The notes beneath the pieces are model-generated. The model was given only the letters and a program-made list of their open reading frames with translations, was not told where the DNA came from and did no database searches. This document shows, piece after piece, positions 7,873 to 15,322 of a stretch of 53,381 nt of DNA; the first letter of the stretch is position 1; each line of letters opens with the position of its first letter. Position numbers and translations under genes: made by a program. Source of the DNA: Syntrophomonadaceae bacterium (GTDB lineage Bacteria > Bacillota > Syntrophomonadia > Syntrophomonadales > Syntrophomonadaceae); the NCBI GenBank assembly GCA_012522955.1, contig JAAYJK010000014.1:1-53381 (forward strand), given 5' to 3'.

Positions 7873-8421
7873 ATCAGCAAAGATTGGAGAGTTAACGAGG
7901 AGATTCGAGCCAGGGAAGTCCGGTTAATTGGCGAAACGGGTGAGCAATTGGGGATTGTACCCCTTCGTGAAGCGTTGGAATTATCTGAACAAAAGCAGAT
8001 GGATCTGGTGGAGATAGCCCCATCGGCCAAACCGCCGGTATGTCGCTTAATGGATTATGGTAAATTCAAATTTGAGCAGGGTAAAAGGGAAAAGGAATCC
8101 CGTAAAAAGCAGAAAATTGTTTCGATCAAGGAAGTTAAAATGCGGCCTAATATTGAGGAACATGATTTTCAGGTTAAAGCCAAGAATGCTAGAAAATTCC
8201 TGAGCGCAGGGGATAAAGTCAAGGTAACCATCATGTTCCGAGGTCGGCAGATTACTCATCCGGAACTGGGTGAGCGCTTATGTATAAAATTAGCCGAGCA
8301 GATGTCGGATATTTCCTCGGTGGAAAAACATCCAAAAATTGAGGGAAGAAATATGGTGTCTATACTGGTGCCTAAACTGGAACCCGAAAAGAGCAAAAAG
8401 GAGGAAGAAACAGATGCCTAA
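7873..8421 (+). CDS. infC: Translation initiation factor IF-3 (ATC start)
   Basis: IF-3 binds the 30S subunit and proofreads the initiator tRNA and start codon. From the proposed start the protein is 182 residues and begins (M)[19 protein letters not shown], aligning residue for residue with the start of Bacillus IF-3. It also has [19 protein letters not shown], the linker, and the C-terminal domain with [13 protein letters not shown] and KIEGRNM. No ATG, GTG or TTG lies in frame near this point, the first being TTG 7948, which would cut off a conserved segment. GGGAGGTG at 7857-7864 sits 8 bases before ATC 7873. Rare AUU/AUC-type starts in infC are a known autoregulatory device, because IF-3 represses initiation at non-standard codons. 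It overlaps rpmI by 8 bases. Confidence 0.93.
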   Translation: MSKDWRVNEEIRAREVRLIGETGEQLGIVPLREALELSEQKQMDLVEIAPSAKPPVCRLMDYGKFKFEQGKREKESRKKQKIVSIKEVKMRPNIEEHDFQVKAKNARKFLSAGDKVKVTIMFRGRQITHPELGERLCIKLAEQMSDISSVEKHPKIEGRNMVSILVPKLEPEKSKKEEETDA

Positions 8422-8605
8422 AATGAAATCCCATCGCGGTGCTGCCAAAAGATTTAAAAAAACCGGCAGCGGTAAGATAAAAAGAGCCAAAGCCTATGCC
8501 AGTCATCTCTTGGGGGGCAAGAGCCCAAAGAGAAAGAGAAAACTGCGTAAAGCTGGCCTGGTTAGCGAGCAGGAAAACAAACGTATTGCTAATTTGATTC
8601 AGTAA
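8414..8605 (+). CDS. rpmI: 50S ribosomal protein L35
   Basis: This 63-residue, very basic protein starts [20 protein letters not shown] and contains [20 protein letters not shown], both diagnostic of bL35, a component of the large subunit. The start ATG 8414 lies inside the last codons of infC (8-base overlap), 9 bases after AGGAGG at 8399-8404, so translation is probably coupled to infC. Length is typical (63-66). Confidence 0.97.
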   Translation: MPKMKSHRGAAKRFKKTGSGKIKRAKAYASHLLGGKSPKRKRKLRKAGLVSEQENKRIANLIQ

Positions 8606-8627
8606 AATATAGTGGGAGGTAGTTAGG

Positions 8628-8987
8628 ATGCCAAGGGTTAAACGTGGCGTGACTTCACATAGAAGACACAAAAAGATATTGAAAATGGCTAAAGGTTACC
8701 GGGGGGCCAAATCCAAGCTTTACCGGGTAGCCAACCAGCAAGTTATGAAATCCGGACAATATGCCTATATTCATCGCAAACTAAAAAAACGGGATTTTCG
8801 TAAGCTGTGGATAGCCCGGATAAATGCAGCAGCTAGAGATAACGGCACTACTTACAGCCGTATGGTACATGGACTTAAAGTAGCCGGGGTGGACATTAAT
8901 CGGAAAATGCTGGCCGAACTGGCTATCAGCGATCCGCAGGGTTTTACTCAATTGGCTGAACTTTCCAAACACGCGGTAAATAATTAA
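8628..8987 (+). CDS. rplT: 50S ribosomal protein L20
   Basis: This 119-residue basic protein has the bL20 hallmarks [38 protein letters not shown] and [19 protein letters not shown]20 is an early assembly protein binding 23S rRNA and, in Bacillus, the repressor of its own infC-rpmI-rplT operon through the leader upstream. GGGAGG precedes the ATG. It is the last gene of the operon; a terminator follows at 8998. Confidence 0.98.
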   Translation: MPRVKRGVTSHRRHKKILKMAKGYRGAKSKLYRVANQQVMKSGQYAYIHRKLKKRDFRKLWIARINAAARDNGTTYSRMVHGLKVAGVDINRKMLAELAISDPQGFTQLAELSKHAVNN

Positions 8988-8997
8988 TCGAGTATAG

Positions 8998-9031
8998 AAA
9001 AAGTATGGTAGTTTAACCATACTTTTTGTTT
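8998..9031 (+). terminator. Rho-independent terminator after rplT
   Basis: AAAAGTATGGT (8999-9009), loop AGTTTA, ACCATACTTTTT (9016-9027), continuing GTTTT. The A-rich 5' arm could also allow termination on the other strand. Confidence 0.88.
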
Positions 9032-9050
9032 TAATCAGGGGATTAAGAGT

Positions 9051-9833
9051 ATGAAGGAAATAAAATCCAGGGATAACCAGAAAATACGTGAGGCTGCCCG
9101 CTTGAAGGATAATAAGTACCGACAGCGGGAGAAGTTGTTTTTAATAGAGGGCAGAACCCTGTTTGCAGAAGCAGTACAAAGAGGGCAAGAATTGTTGCGT
9201 GTTTTTGTGGATACAGACAGAGTTGAACAATACCTTGATGAATACCGGAAAAGCAGAAATGCAGAGTGGATAAAAGTTGATTCCGGATTAATCAAGTATA
9301 TATGTGACACTCAAACCCCCCAGGGTATAGTAGCGGTTGCCCGGATTCCCCAATGGGATTTTGAGCCCTGGCTTCAGAAATCAGGATTATTGATTTATTT
9401 GGATGGATTGGCTGATCCAGGTAATCTGGGCACCATTCTGCGTACTGCCTGGGCTTTCGGAGTTAGTGGGGTTATGTTGGGCCCGGGCTGTGTAGATCCC
9501 TTCAATCCTAAAGTGGTAAGGTCCAGTATGGGGGCAGTATTTAGTGTTCCGATAGTGTTTGAGGTTTCCGCTGAAGCATTGGCTCAAAGCAAGGAAACTG
9601 GCTATCGATTGATGGCCAGTTCATTAAACACTGATATTAGCATAAGTGAGGTTGACTTTACCGGAGCAGTGGTAATAATTATTGGCAACGAAGCCCGGGG
9701 AATTAGCAGCAAAGTATTAAAGCTCTGTGACAGTTCTTTTAAAATTCCAATATTTACACCAGTAGATTCTTTAAATGCTGCTGTAGCCTGTGGTATAATA
9801 TTATACGAGGCAAGAAAACACAGAGGAACTTAA
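9051..9833 (+). CDS. SpoU-family (TrmH/RlmB-like) rRNA 2'-O-methyltransferase
   Basis: This 260-residue protein has an N-terminal SpoU substrate-binding domain (about 1-95, KEIKSRDNQKIREAARLKD) and a C-terminal SPOUT catalytic domain. Three family motifs are visible: motif 1 DPGNLGTILRTA (Asn and Arg), motif 2 IGNEARGIS and motif 3 VDSLNAAVACGIILYEA, which build the knotted SAM-binding site. It methylates a ribose 2'-OH in RNA, most likely 23S rRNA; the exact nucleotide cannot be told from sequence. In many Firmicutes this gene sits between rplT and pheS, as here. Its ATG follows GGGGATTAAGAGT, a modest ribosome site. It may be read through from the ribosomal operon despite the terminator at 8998. 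Confidence 0.9.
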   Translation: MKEIKSRDNQKIREAARLKDNKYRQREKLFLIEGRTLFAEAVQRGQELLRVFVDTDRVEQYLDEYRKSRNAEWIKVDSGLIKYICDTQTPQGIVAVARIPQWDFEPWLQKSGLLIYLDGLADPGNLGTILRTAWAFGVSGVMLGPGCVDPFNPKVVRSSMGAVFSVPIVFEVSAEALAQSKETGYRLMASSLNTDISISEVDFTGAVVIIIGNEARGISSKVLKLCDSSFKIPIFTPVDSLNAAVACGIILYEARKHRGT

Positions 9834-9937
9834 TTGCATGGTCAATGGGGATGGATACGGGATAGAGTAGAGGCATGTAATGAGAGCGGAGGGTCAACCC
9901 ATGATGATAGCTCAAACTGATTTATACTGGCAGCTAT

Positions 9938-9966
9938 TTGAAACATCTGGATGCATCGCCTATTAT
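9938..9966 (+). promoter_or_regulatory. SigmaA-type promoter for the Phe T-box/pheST transcript
   Basis: -35 TTGAAA (9938-9943), 17-base spacer, -10 TATTAT (9961-9966). It lies about 40 bases before the T-box stem I. Confidence 0.7.
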
Positions 9967-10003
9967 TTATTGTATAAAATGCTGCTTACCCAGTAGCAAT
10001 ATA

Positions 10004-10247
10004 AGAAATGCGATGAACAGGACAAGTAAACTGTATGGACTTTCCCTTCAGGGAGGCGGTATCAGCGACTGGAAGTACGGCCAGGGAAAACACAGGAGAA
10101 TTCACCTGGGAGCAGTGGATTGAAATAGCAGTAGATCTTATCGGTGGCTACCGTTAAAAGTCAAGAGAGAATCAGGCCATCAGAGTCTGATTAATTTGGG
10201 TGGTACCGCGGAACCAGGCTTTCGTCCCTTAAGGACAAAGCTTTTTT
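10004..10247 (+). promoter_or_regulatory. T-box riboswitch, tRNA-Phe specific, upstream of pheST
   Basis: Stem I begins near GAAATGCGATGAACAGGAC and includes the apical conserved segments. The specifier region reads GAATTCACCTGGGAGC (10099-10114); the codon before ACC is TTC at 10101-10103, which pairs with tRNA-Phe. The antiterminator T-box sequence GGGTGGTACCGCGG lies at 10198-10211. The competing terminator is formed by AGGCTTTCGTCC and GGACAAAGC followed by TTTTTTT (to 10247). Uncharged tRNA-Phe is expected to stabilise the antiterminator and turn on pheST. Confidence 0.95.
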
Positions 10248-10276
10248 TATTTTCTGCCAGGAAGGATGTTATAAGT

Positions 10277-11299
10277 ATGTTAAGCAAGCTTAGTGAAATT
10301 AAGGACCGGGCTGAGAAAATACTGCAAGAGGCAGACAGTATGGAGAAACTAAATGAACTCCGGGTTAAGACTTTGGGGAGAAAGGGAGAGATCACGGTTC
10401 TGCTCCGAACCTTGAAAGACTTGAGTCCGGAAATCAAAGCTCAAATGGGTCAGGCCGCCAATCAATTCAAAATGCAGCTGGAAGAGATGATTAATCAGAA
10501 AAGCGAGGAATTGAAGCAGGAGCAGTTGCAGCAGCGTTTGAATGCAGAGAAAATTGATGTTACCCTGCCGGGAATGCCTTTTATGAGAGGCAGTAAACAT
10601 CCCTTGACCCGGGTTTCTGAAGAAATACGGGATGTATTTATTGGCATGGGATTCAATGTGGCTGAAGGGCCGGAGATAGAACTGGATTATTACAACTTCG
10701 AAGCCCTGAATATGCCGAGGAATCATCCAGCTCGGGATATGCAGGACACCTTTTATATAAATGATGATGTGGTGGTGCGTACCCATACCTCCCCGGTGCA
10801 GGTACGCACCATGGAGAAAATGTCTCCTCACTTACCTATACGAATTATTGTACCAGGCAAAGTCTATCGCAAGGATGATGATGCTACCCACTCACCCATG
10901 TTCCAACAGGTAGAAGGGCTGGTGCTGGATGAAAGAATTACCTTGGCTGATCTTAAGGGTACTTTAATGAACTTTGCCCGGGAGATATTCGAAGCTGATT
11001 TGAAGGTACGCTTTAGACCCAGCTATTTCCCCTTCACCGAACCCAGTGCGGAGATGGATATTTCTTGTGTTAACTGCCGTGGTGTGGGCTGCCGGGTATG
11101 CTCCCATACCGGATGGCTGGAAATACTGGGGGCCGGCATGGTAAATCCAAGAGTTCTTGAATACGGTGGTTATGATCCGGAAAAAGTAACCGGCTTTGCA
11201 TTCGGCATGGGTATCGAGAGGATAGCCATGCTCAAATACGGCATCAACGATTTGCGTCTGTTTTTTGACAATGACCGCAGGTTCTTGCAGCAGTTTTAG
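10277..11299 (+). CDS. pheS: Phenylalanyl-tRNA synthetase alpha subunit
   Basis: This 340-residue alpha subunit carries the active site of the alpha2-beta2 enzyme. An N-terminal coiled coil (about 1-85, rich in Leu, Lys and Glu) for tRNA contact is followed by the class II core with [28 protein letters not shown] (motif 1/2 region), [12 protein letters not shown] (motif 2), [17 protein letters not shown] and the motif 3 region [17 protein letters not shown]. Length is normal. ATG 10277 follows AAGGA by about 10 bases; the open frame extends upstream into the T-box, which cannot be coding. It is controlled by the T-box and lies 10 bp before pheT. Confidence 0.97.
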   Translation: MLSKLSEIKDRAEKILQEADSMEKLNELRVKTLGRKGEITVLLRTLKDLSPEIKAQMGQAANQFKMQLEEMINQKSEELKQEQLQQRLNAEKIDVTLPGMPFMRGSKHPLTRVSEEIRDVFIGMGFNVAEGPEIELDYYNFEALNMPRNHPARDMQDTFYINDDVVVRTHTSPVQVRTMEKMSPHLPIRIIVPGKVYRKDDDATHSPMFQQVEGLVLDERITLADLKGTLMNFAREIFEADLKVRFRPSYFPFTEPSAEMDISCVNCRGVGCRVCSHTGWLEILGAGMVNPRVLEYGGYDPEKVTGFAFGMGIERIAMLKYGINDLRLFFDNDRRFLQQF

Positions 11300-11309
11300 G
11301 AGGTAGGGT

Positions 11310-13361
11310 ATGGGAGTATCGATTAATTGGCTAAAACAATATGTGGATATAGAATGGACGCCGGAGGAATTAGCCCACCGTCTGACCATGGCTGGAATAG
11401 CCATTGAAGGGGTGGAAGAGTCAGATTCGGATTACATCATGGATCTTGATTTGACTCCTAACCGGGGAGATTGCCTGGGGATGATAAATCTGGCCCGAGA
11501 GGTAGCGGCCATAAATGGAAAGGAACTGAGGATACCCCAGGTTACAATAAAGGAAAATCGGGAAAATATTAATGATTTTATCAAGGTTGAAATAGCGGCC
11601 CCTGATTTATGCCCTCGTTATGCCGCTCGGCTGATTAAGAACGTAGAGATTAAACCATCACCGGAATGGATGCAAAAGGTCCTTTTGAGTTCCGGAATTC
11701 GTCCTATCAGTAATATAGTTGACGTTACCAATTATGTTATGCTGGAAAGCAATCAGCCTCTGCATGCCTTTGATTATGATTTACTGAGCCCGGCCAAGAC
11801 CATATTGGTGCGCAAAGCAGAATACGGGGAAAACTTTACTACCCTGGATGAAGTGGAAAGAGAACTGGATTTGGATAGTCTGGTTATAACCGATAGTATC
11901 AGACCGGTAGCTTTGGCTGGTATTATGGGCGGGTTGGACAGCGAAATCAAAGACCACACTCGGAACGTTTTGATTGAATCGGCCAACTTCTTAAACACCA
12001 ATATCAGGCGGACCTCAAAGAAACAGGGACTAAGGAGTGACTCCTCGGTCCGATTCGAAAAAGGGGTTGATCCCAATGGGGTTATCTATGGGGTTAATCG
12101 GGCAGCTCAGCTTATGCAGGAGCTAGCCGGGGGCGAAGTAGTAAAAGGCATTTGTGATGTGTATCCGGGTCAAAAAGATCCTTTGATTATTCCCTTGCGT
12201 TTTGATCGGGTCAATTATCTATTGGGAACCCAATTAAACCCCCAGGAAATAAAAGATTTTTTAGTTCAGTTGCAATTCAAAATTAAGGATAAAAAAGGAT
12301 ATTTAGAGGTAGAAATCCCTAGTTACAGGCCGGATATCTCCATGGAAGCGGATTTAATCGAAGAGGTAGCCCGTCTCTATGGTTATGATAAGGTTCCGGA
12401 CACTCTGCCCGGGAGCATTAATTGTGGAGGGCTTACCGATTATCAGCGTTTCCGGGACCGGATCAAAGAAGTGATGGCAGCCTATCTCTACGAGGTGATA
12501 AACTATAGTTTTATCAGTCCCCAGCTTTATGATCGCTTAATGTTGCCCACTGATAGTGGTTTACGTAATTTTATCCAACTGGCTAATCCTTTGTCCGAGG
12601 AACAAAGTGTTATGCGTACCTTGCTGTTGCCTGGCCTATTGGAGAATATCAGTAAAAACTTGGCCCGGCGCAACCAGAATTTGAATTTCTTCGAAATGGG
12701 GGCCGTATATTATCCTACGTCGGAAAGCTTGCCCAGAGAAGAATTGAAGCTGGGGGCCATAGTGGCCGGTAGGGTGGAGCTGAACTGGTTAAAGAATGAA
12801 GTTCCCATGGATTTTTATTATCTCAAAGGTATAGTAGAAATGCTATTCCAGGAATTGGGGATTAGGGATTGTGTTTTTACAGCGGTCCAAGAGCCATCAT
12901 ATCATCCGGGGCGAACTGCCCGCATAATGTGTCAGGGTAAGAAAATTGGGGTTATAGGGGAAGTACACCCCTTGGTTTTGGACAAATTTGATATAAGCGA
13001 AAAGGTCTGTGCTTTTGAGTTGGATGTAAATACCCTGTTTAAGCTAAAAGAGAAGAAAAACATGATGGAACAGATTGCCAAATATCCTGTCATCGAGAGA
13101 GATATTGCGGTACTGTTAAAACAAGAGACCAAAGCCTCGGAAGCTATTAAGGTAATAAAAGATGCGGCATCCCAACTGCTACAGGAAGTAATTGTATTTG
13201 ACATTTATACCGGTGAGCAGGTGCCGGAAGGATACAAGAGCGTTGCTTTCAGATTAACCTTTCAATCCATGGACAGGACCTTGAAGGAAAAGGAGATTAA
13301 CAGCCTAATCGAAGGCATCCTAGGCAGTTTGGATCAAGAGCTAAAAGCCCAGCTCAGATAA
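11310..13361 (+). CDS. pheT: Phenylalanyl-tRNA synthetase beta subunit lacking the tRNA-binding OB (B2) domain
   Basis: This 683-residue beta subunit has B1 (GVSINWLKQYVDIEWTPEEL), B3/B4 editing domain (NYVMLESNQPLHAFDYD, RFEKGVDPNGVIYG), B5 (EIPSYRPDISMEADLIEEV), the class II-like fold and the C-terminal anticodon-binding FDX-ACB domain (YPVIERDIAVLL to end). Typical bacterial PheT is about 800 residues. The difference is at one place: IEGVEESDSDYIMDLDLTPN runs straight from B1 strand to the DLTPNRGDCL segment, with none of the HPNADKL...CGAPN...SEGML motifs of the EMAP-like B2 insert. The frame is intact and both flanks are well conserved, so this looks like a clean domain absence and not a decay. 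Catalysis sits in PheS and should be preserved. AGGAGG lies just upstream. Confidence 0.96.
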   Translation: MGVSINWLKQYVDIEWTPEELAHRLTMAGIAIEGVEESDSDYIMDLDLTPNRGDCLGMINLAREVAAINGKELRIPQVTIKENRENINDFIKVEIAAPDLCPRYAARLIKNVEIKPSPEWMQKVLLSSGIRPISNIVDVTNYVMLESNQPLHAFDYDLLSPAKTILVRKAEYGENFTTLDEVERELDLDSLVITDSIRPVALAGIMGGLDSEIKDHTRNVLIESANFLNTNIRRTSKKQGLRSDSSVRFEKGVDPNGVIYGVNRAAQLMQELAGGEVVKGICDVYPGQKDPLIIPLRFDRVNYLLGTQLNPQEIKDFLVQLQFKIKDKKGYLEVEIPSYRPDISMEADLIEEVARLYGYDKVPDTLPGSINCGGLTDYQRFRDRIKEVMAAYLYEVINYSFISPQLYDRLMLPTDSGLRNFIQLANPLSEEQSVMRTLLLPGLLENISKNLARRNQNLNFFEMGAVYYPTSESLPREELKLGAIVAGRVELNWLKNEVPMDFYYLKGIVEMLFQELGIRDCVFTAVQEPSYHPGRTARIMCQGKKIGVIGEVHPLVLDKFDISEKVCAFELDVNTLFKLKEKKNMMEQIAKYPVIERDIAVLLKQETKASEAIKVIKDAASQLLQEVIVFDIYTGEQVPEGYKSVAFRLTFQSMDRTLKEKEINSLIEGILGSLDQELKAQLR

Positions 13362-13385
13362 AACCAGGATTATTAGGTTTGCTAT

Positions 13386-13432
13386 AAACCTCTGGTCTCA
13401 AGTTGGAGACCGGAGGTTTTCTGTTTTTTTTT
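13386..13432 (+). terminator. Rho-independent terminator after pheT
   Basis: A 13-bp stem with one mismatch: AAACCTC-T-GGTCTC (13386-13399) pairs with GAGACC-G-GAGGTTT (13406-13419) around AAGTTG, then TCTGTTTTTTTTT. Confidence 0.92.
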
Positions 13433-13463
13433 AACCGTTCGTATTATGGATAACAGGCAATAA

Positions 13464-13610
13464 CGGGCGGTCAAAGACCGCCCCTACCAGGGTCATACAC
13501 TTGTGGTGGTCAGTCGGGTACACCGTATGTGCAGCCCCAACAACTGGGTTCCCAACACGTGGTCGAAAATATGACCTATACGCCTGTAGGGGCGACCTGT
13601 GGTCGCCCGC
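13464..13610. repeat. Palindromic repeat element, copy A
   Basis: The segment is bounded by two 24-25-base palindromic units facing each other: CGGGCGGTCAAAGACCGCCC plus CTAC at 13464-13487, and GTAGGGGCGACC...GGTCGCCCGC at 13586-13610. Each unit folds on itself and the two form imperfect terminal inverted repeats (CGGGCG outside, CCCCTAC inside). Related units recur at 20616-20858 and 40617-40898. No transposase is encoded. It looks like a non-autonomous, REP- or MITE-like element. Confidence 0.75.
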
Positions 13611-14271
13611 ATTATATAGTTTAAGGCAGGTATATACTAGCCTCCGGCATCATAGATATGCTAAAAGACAATCTTTATTCGACTGGGAGGAAAAAGTCAT
13701 AGACCAGGCTTGTATAATACTGCGCCAGGCTCTTTGTCCGGTAGCTACTGGCACCGGCAGTATAGTAATAGAAAAAATTCTGATAGATGGCCAGGGCCAG
13801 GACAAAATAAGGCTGGCTCATAAAGAAAACAACAGCCCCAGTCTTTCTCATAGGTCCGCCAAACCTTTGGAGCTGGTGGAAGATGACTTTTATGAACTAA
13901 TAAAACAGGGCCTGGAAAGGCAGGTTATATCACAAGTATTACAGGCGGGTCTTAAAACCGTAATCAGGGGTGTAGATGCTCCATCCCTAGCCACCAAGCC
14001 TTATCGTTCCAGCCCCTACTGTGAGGTCTATGCCCGGGGAGAATTGTGTAATGCCAATGATATTATCTGTATGGAGCGCATATTCTTTCCGGGTTTAAAC
14101 CTTTATTGCATCCGCTTGGCCATGGGGAAAAAGAATGAACAGGGTCTCCGGAGTATACAGTTGAGTCCACCCTGTATGGGTGAAGAAGAATTTCTTTATT
14201 TGTTTAAACATGCTCTGGAGAATGGTGTTTTTAGCAAAGTATTCATAAATGCGCTTTTAGCCTTGTTGTAA
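13501..14271 (+). CDS. Hypothetical protein; N-terminus derived from repeat A, true start unclear
   Basis: The frame is open from TTG 13501 to 14271 (256 residues), but residues 1 to about 37 are translated from repeat element A and are unlikely to be real. Between the repeat and the well-behaved part of the protein (from FDWEEKVIDQACIILRQAL, near 13678) the frame has no ATG, GTG or TTG. An ATG at 13658 is out of frame and stops after 14 codons. GGGAGG at 13685-13690 precedes only GTC-ATA. The rest looks like normal coding sequence with no membrane segment or motif I recognise; a few cysteines are scattered (SPYCEVYARGELCNANDIIC). The gene may have lost its 5' end to the repeat, carry a frameshift near 13660, or use a rare start. 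Confidence 0.45.
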   Translation: MWWSVGYTVCAAPTTGFPTRGRKYDLYACRGDLWSPALYSLRQVYTSLRHHRYAKRQSLFDWEEKVIDQACIILRQALCPVATGTGSIVIEKILIDGQGQDKIRLAHKENNSPSLSHRSAKPLELVEDDFYELIKQGLERQVISQVLQAGLKTVIRGVDAPSLATKPYRSSPYCEVYARGELCNANDIICMERIFFPGLNLYCIRLAMGKKNEQGLRSIQLSPPCMGEEEFLYLFKHALENGVFSKVFINALLALL

Positions 14272-14362
14272 GCAAGGATGGGCTCAAGTGATTTACATAA
14301 TGTCTGGTGGGCAAAGCATACTAAGATCAAATACTATGGCCAGGGTAGGAGTGCTTTATTTG

Positions 14363-15034
14363 ATGGGCTCAAGAAAAAGGCTTAAGGGCAGAACAATATT
14401 ATCGCTATTAATAGTATTTATTATTGCCATTATTATAGTCTTGCTCTGGTCCTGGGAATTAGCGGTTCACAGTCCGGGTCTCAGTACCGAGATGGTAGAT
14501 CTACAGGAGTACATACCAGGAATAATCGTTGATTTAAAATATGCCAGGAAAGATAATGTCTTTGGACAATCATTATACTCAATCGATAAAGCCTACTTAA
14601 GACGAGGAACCGCAGAAAAACTCAAAAAGGTTCAGGAAGAGCTCCAAACTCAAAACCTGGGTCTTAAGGTATGGGATGCCTATCGTCCCCCGGCAGCCCA
14701 GTTCAGACTATGGAATATAATGCCTGATAGACGTTTCGTGGTAAACCCTTATGAAGGTTTTTCTTATCATAGCAGGGGAGTAGCGGTAGATCTTACCCTG
14801 GTCAATCAGAAGGGGGAAGAACTGTTGATGCCCAGTGGATTTGATGATTTTTCATCTAAGGCTGATCGAGACTATAGTGATGTCAGTAGCCAGCAGCAGT
14901 ATAATGCCCAGCTATTGGAAGAAATCATGCTAAAACATGGCTTTATGAGCATTCACTATGAATGGTGGCACTTTGCCGACGAAAAGCGAGATGATTTTTC
15001 CGTAGTACCGGAAGAAGAACTATCGGGCAGATAA
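14363..15034 (+). CDS. D-alanyl-D-alanine dipeptidase (VanX/DdpX family), membrane-anchored
   Basis: This zinc dipeptidase splits D-Ala-D-Ala. With the ATG at 14363 the protein is 223 residues: a short basic N-terminus (GSRKRLKGR), one hydrophobic anchor (ILSLLIVFIIAIIIVLLW, about 11-28), then an external catalytic domain. Family signatures are EYIPGIIVDLKYARKDN, KVWDAYRPPAAQ, the zinc motif SYHSRGVAVDLTL (His and Asp) and HYEWWHF (catalytic Glu and third zinc His). AGGAG at 14347-14351 fits ATG 14363 or TTG 14360; earlier in-frame starts from 14288 have no ribosome site. No vanH/vanA ligase is adjacent, so a cell-wall recycling or nutrient role is more likely than glycopeptide resistance; that is inference. 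Confidence 0.9.
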   Translation: MGSRKRLKGRTILSLLIVFIIAIIIVLLWSWELAVHSPGLSTEMVDLQEYIPGIIVDLKYARKDNVFGQSLYSIDKAYLRRGTAEKLKKVQEELQTQNLGLKVWDAYRPPAAQFRLWNIMPDRRFVVNPYEGFSYHSRGVAVDLTLVNQKGEELLMPSGFDDFSSKADRDYSDVSSQQQYNAQLLEEIMLKHGFMSIHYEWWHFADEKRDDFSVVPEEELSGR

Positions 15035-15150
15035 TGTGACAGTGGGGGCTGTTCTAGTGTGACAGCATGGTCAGACTGTCTTATTGTAATAATTTCCACC
15101 AGGAATACTTTTTCCGATTGTCGAATATTCTGTAGTAACAAGGTAAAGGC

Positions 15151-15209
15151 ACGGATTTAAGGACTTTGGTCCATCCGTAAAAGAGGGCGAGAGGCCCTCT
15201 TCTATTTTG
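15151..15209 (+). terminator. Nested hairpin followed by a Rho-independent terminator
   Basis: ACGGAT (15151-15156) pairs with ATCCGT (15173-15178), enclosing GGAC-TTTG-GTCC (15161-15172). Directly after it AAGAGGGC (15181-15188) pairs with GCCCTCTT (15194-15201) across GAGAG, followed by CTATTTT. The second hairpin is a terminator for the dipeptidase transcript. The first could be the 3' end of a small RNA, but there is no other evidence for that. Confidence 0.75.
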
Positions 15210-15322
15210 GGGATCTATAGGAAAGAAGTTAGGATTAATGCTCACCTTGACCAAGAATCTGATATTAATAAGGCAATTATATTATATAATGATATATACA
15301 CGGGGTTTTAGGAGGTTTATTT

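Noticed and set aside
10196-10276. N-terminal extension of PheS
   Set aside because: The extension is translated T-box antiterminator and terminator sequence.
14288-14362. Longer N-terminus for the VanX-type dipeptidase
   Set aside because: In-frame starts at 14288, 14300 and 14336 lack ribosome sites, while AGGAG fits ATG 14363 and leaves a normal basic-plus-hydrophobic anchor.
14363-15034. Glycopeptide resistance locus
   Set aside because: The VanX-type gene stands alone without vanH, a D-Lac ligase or vanRS, so resistance is not supported.
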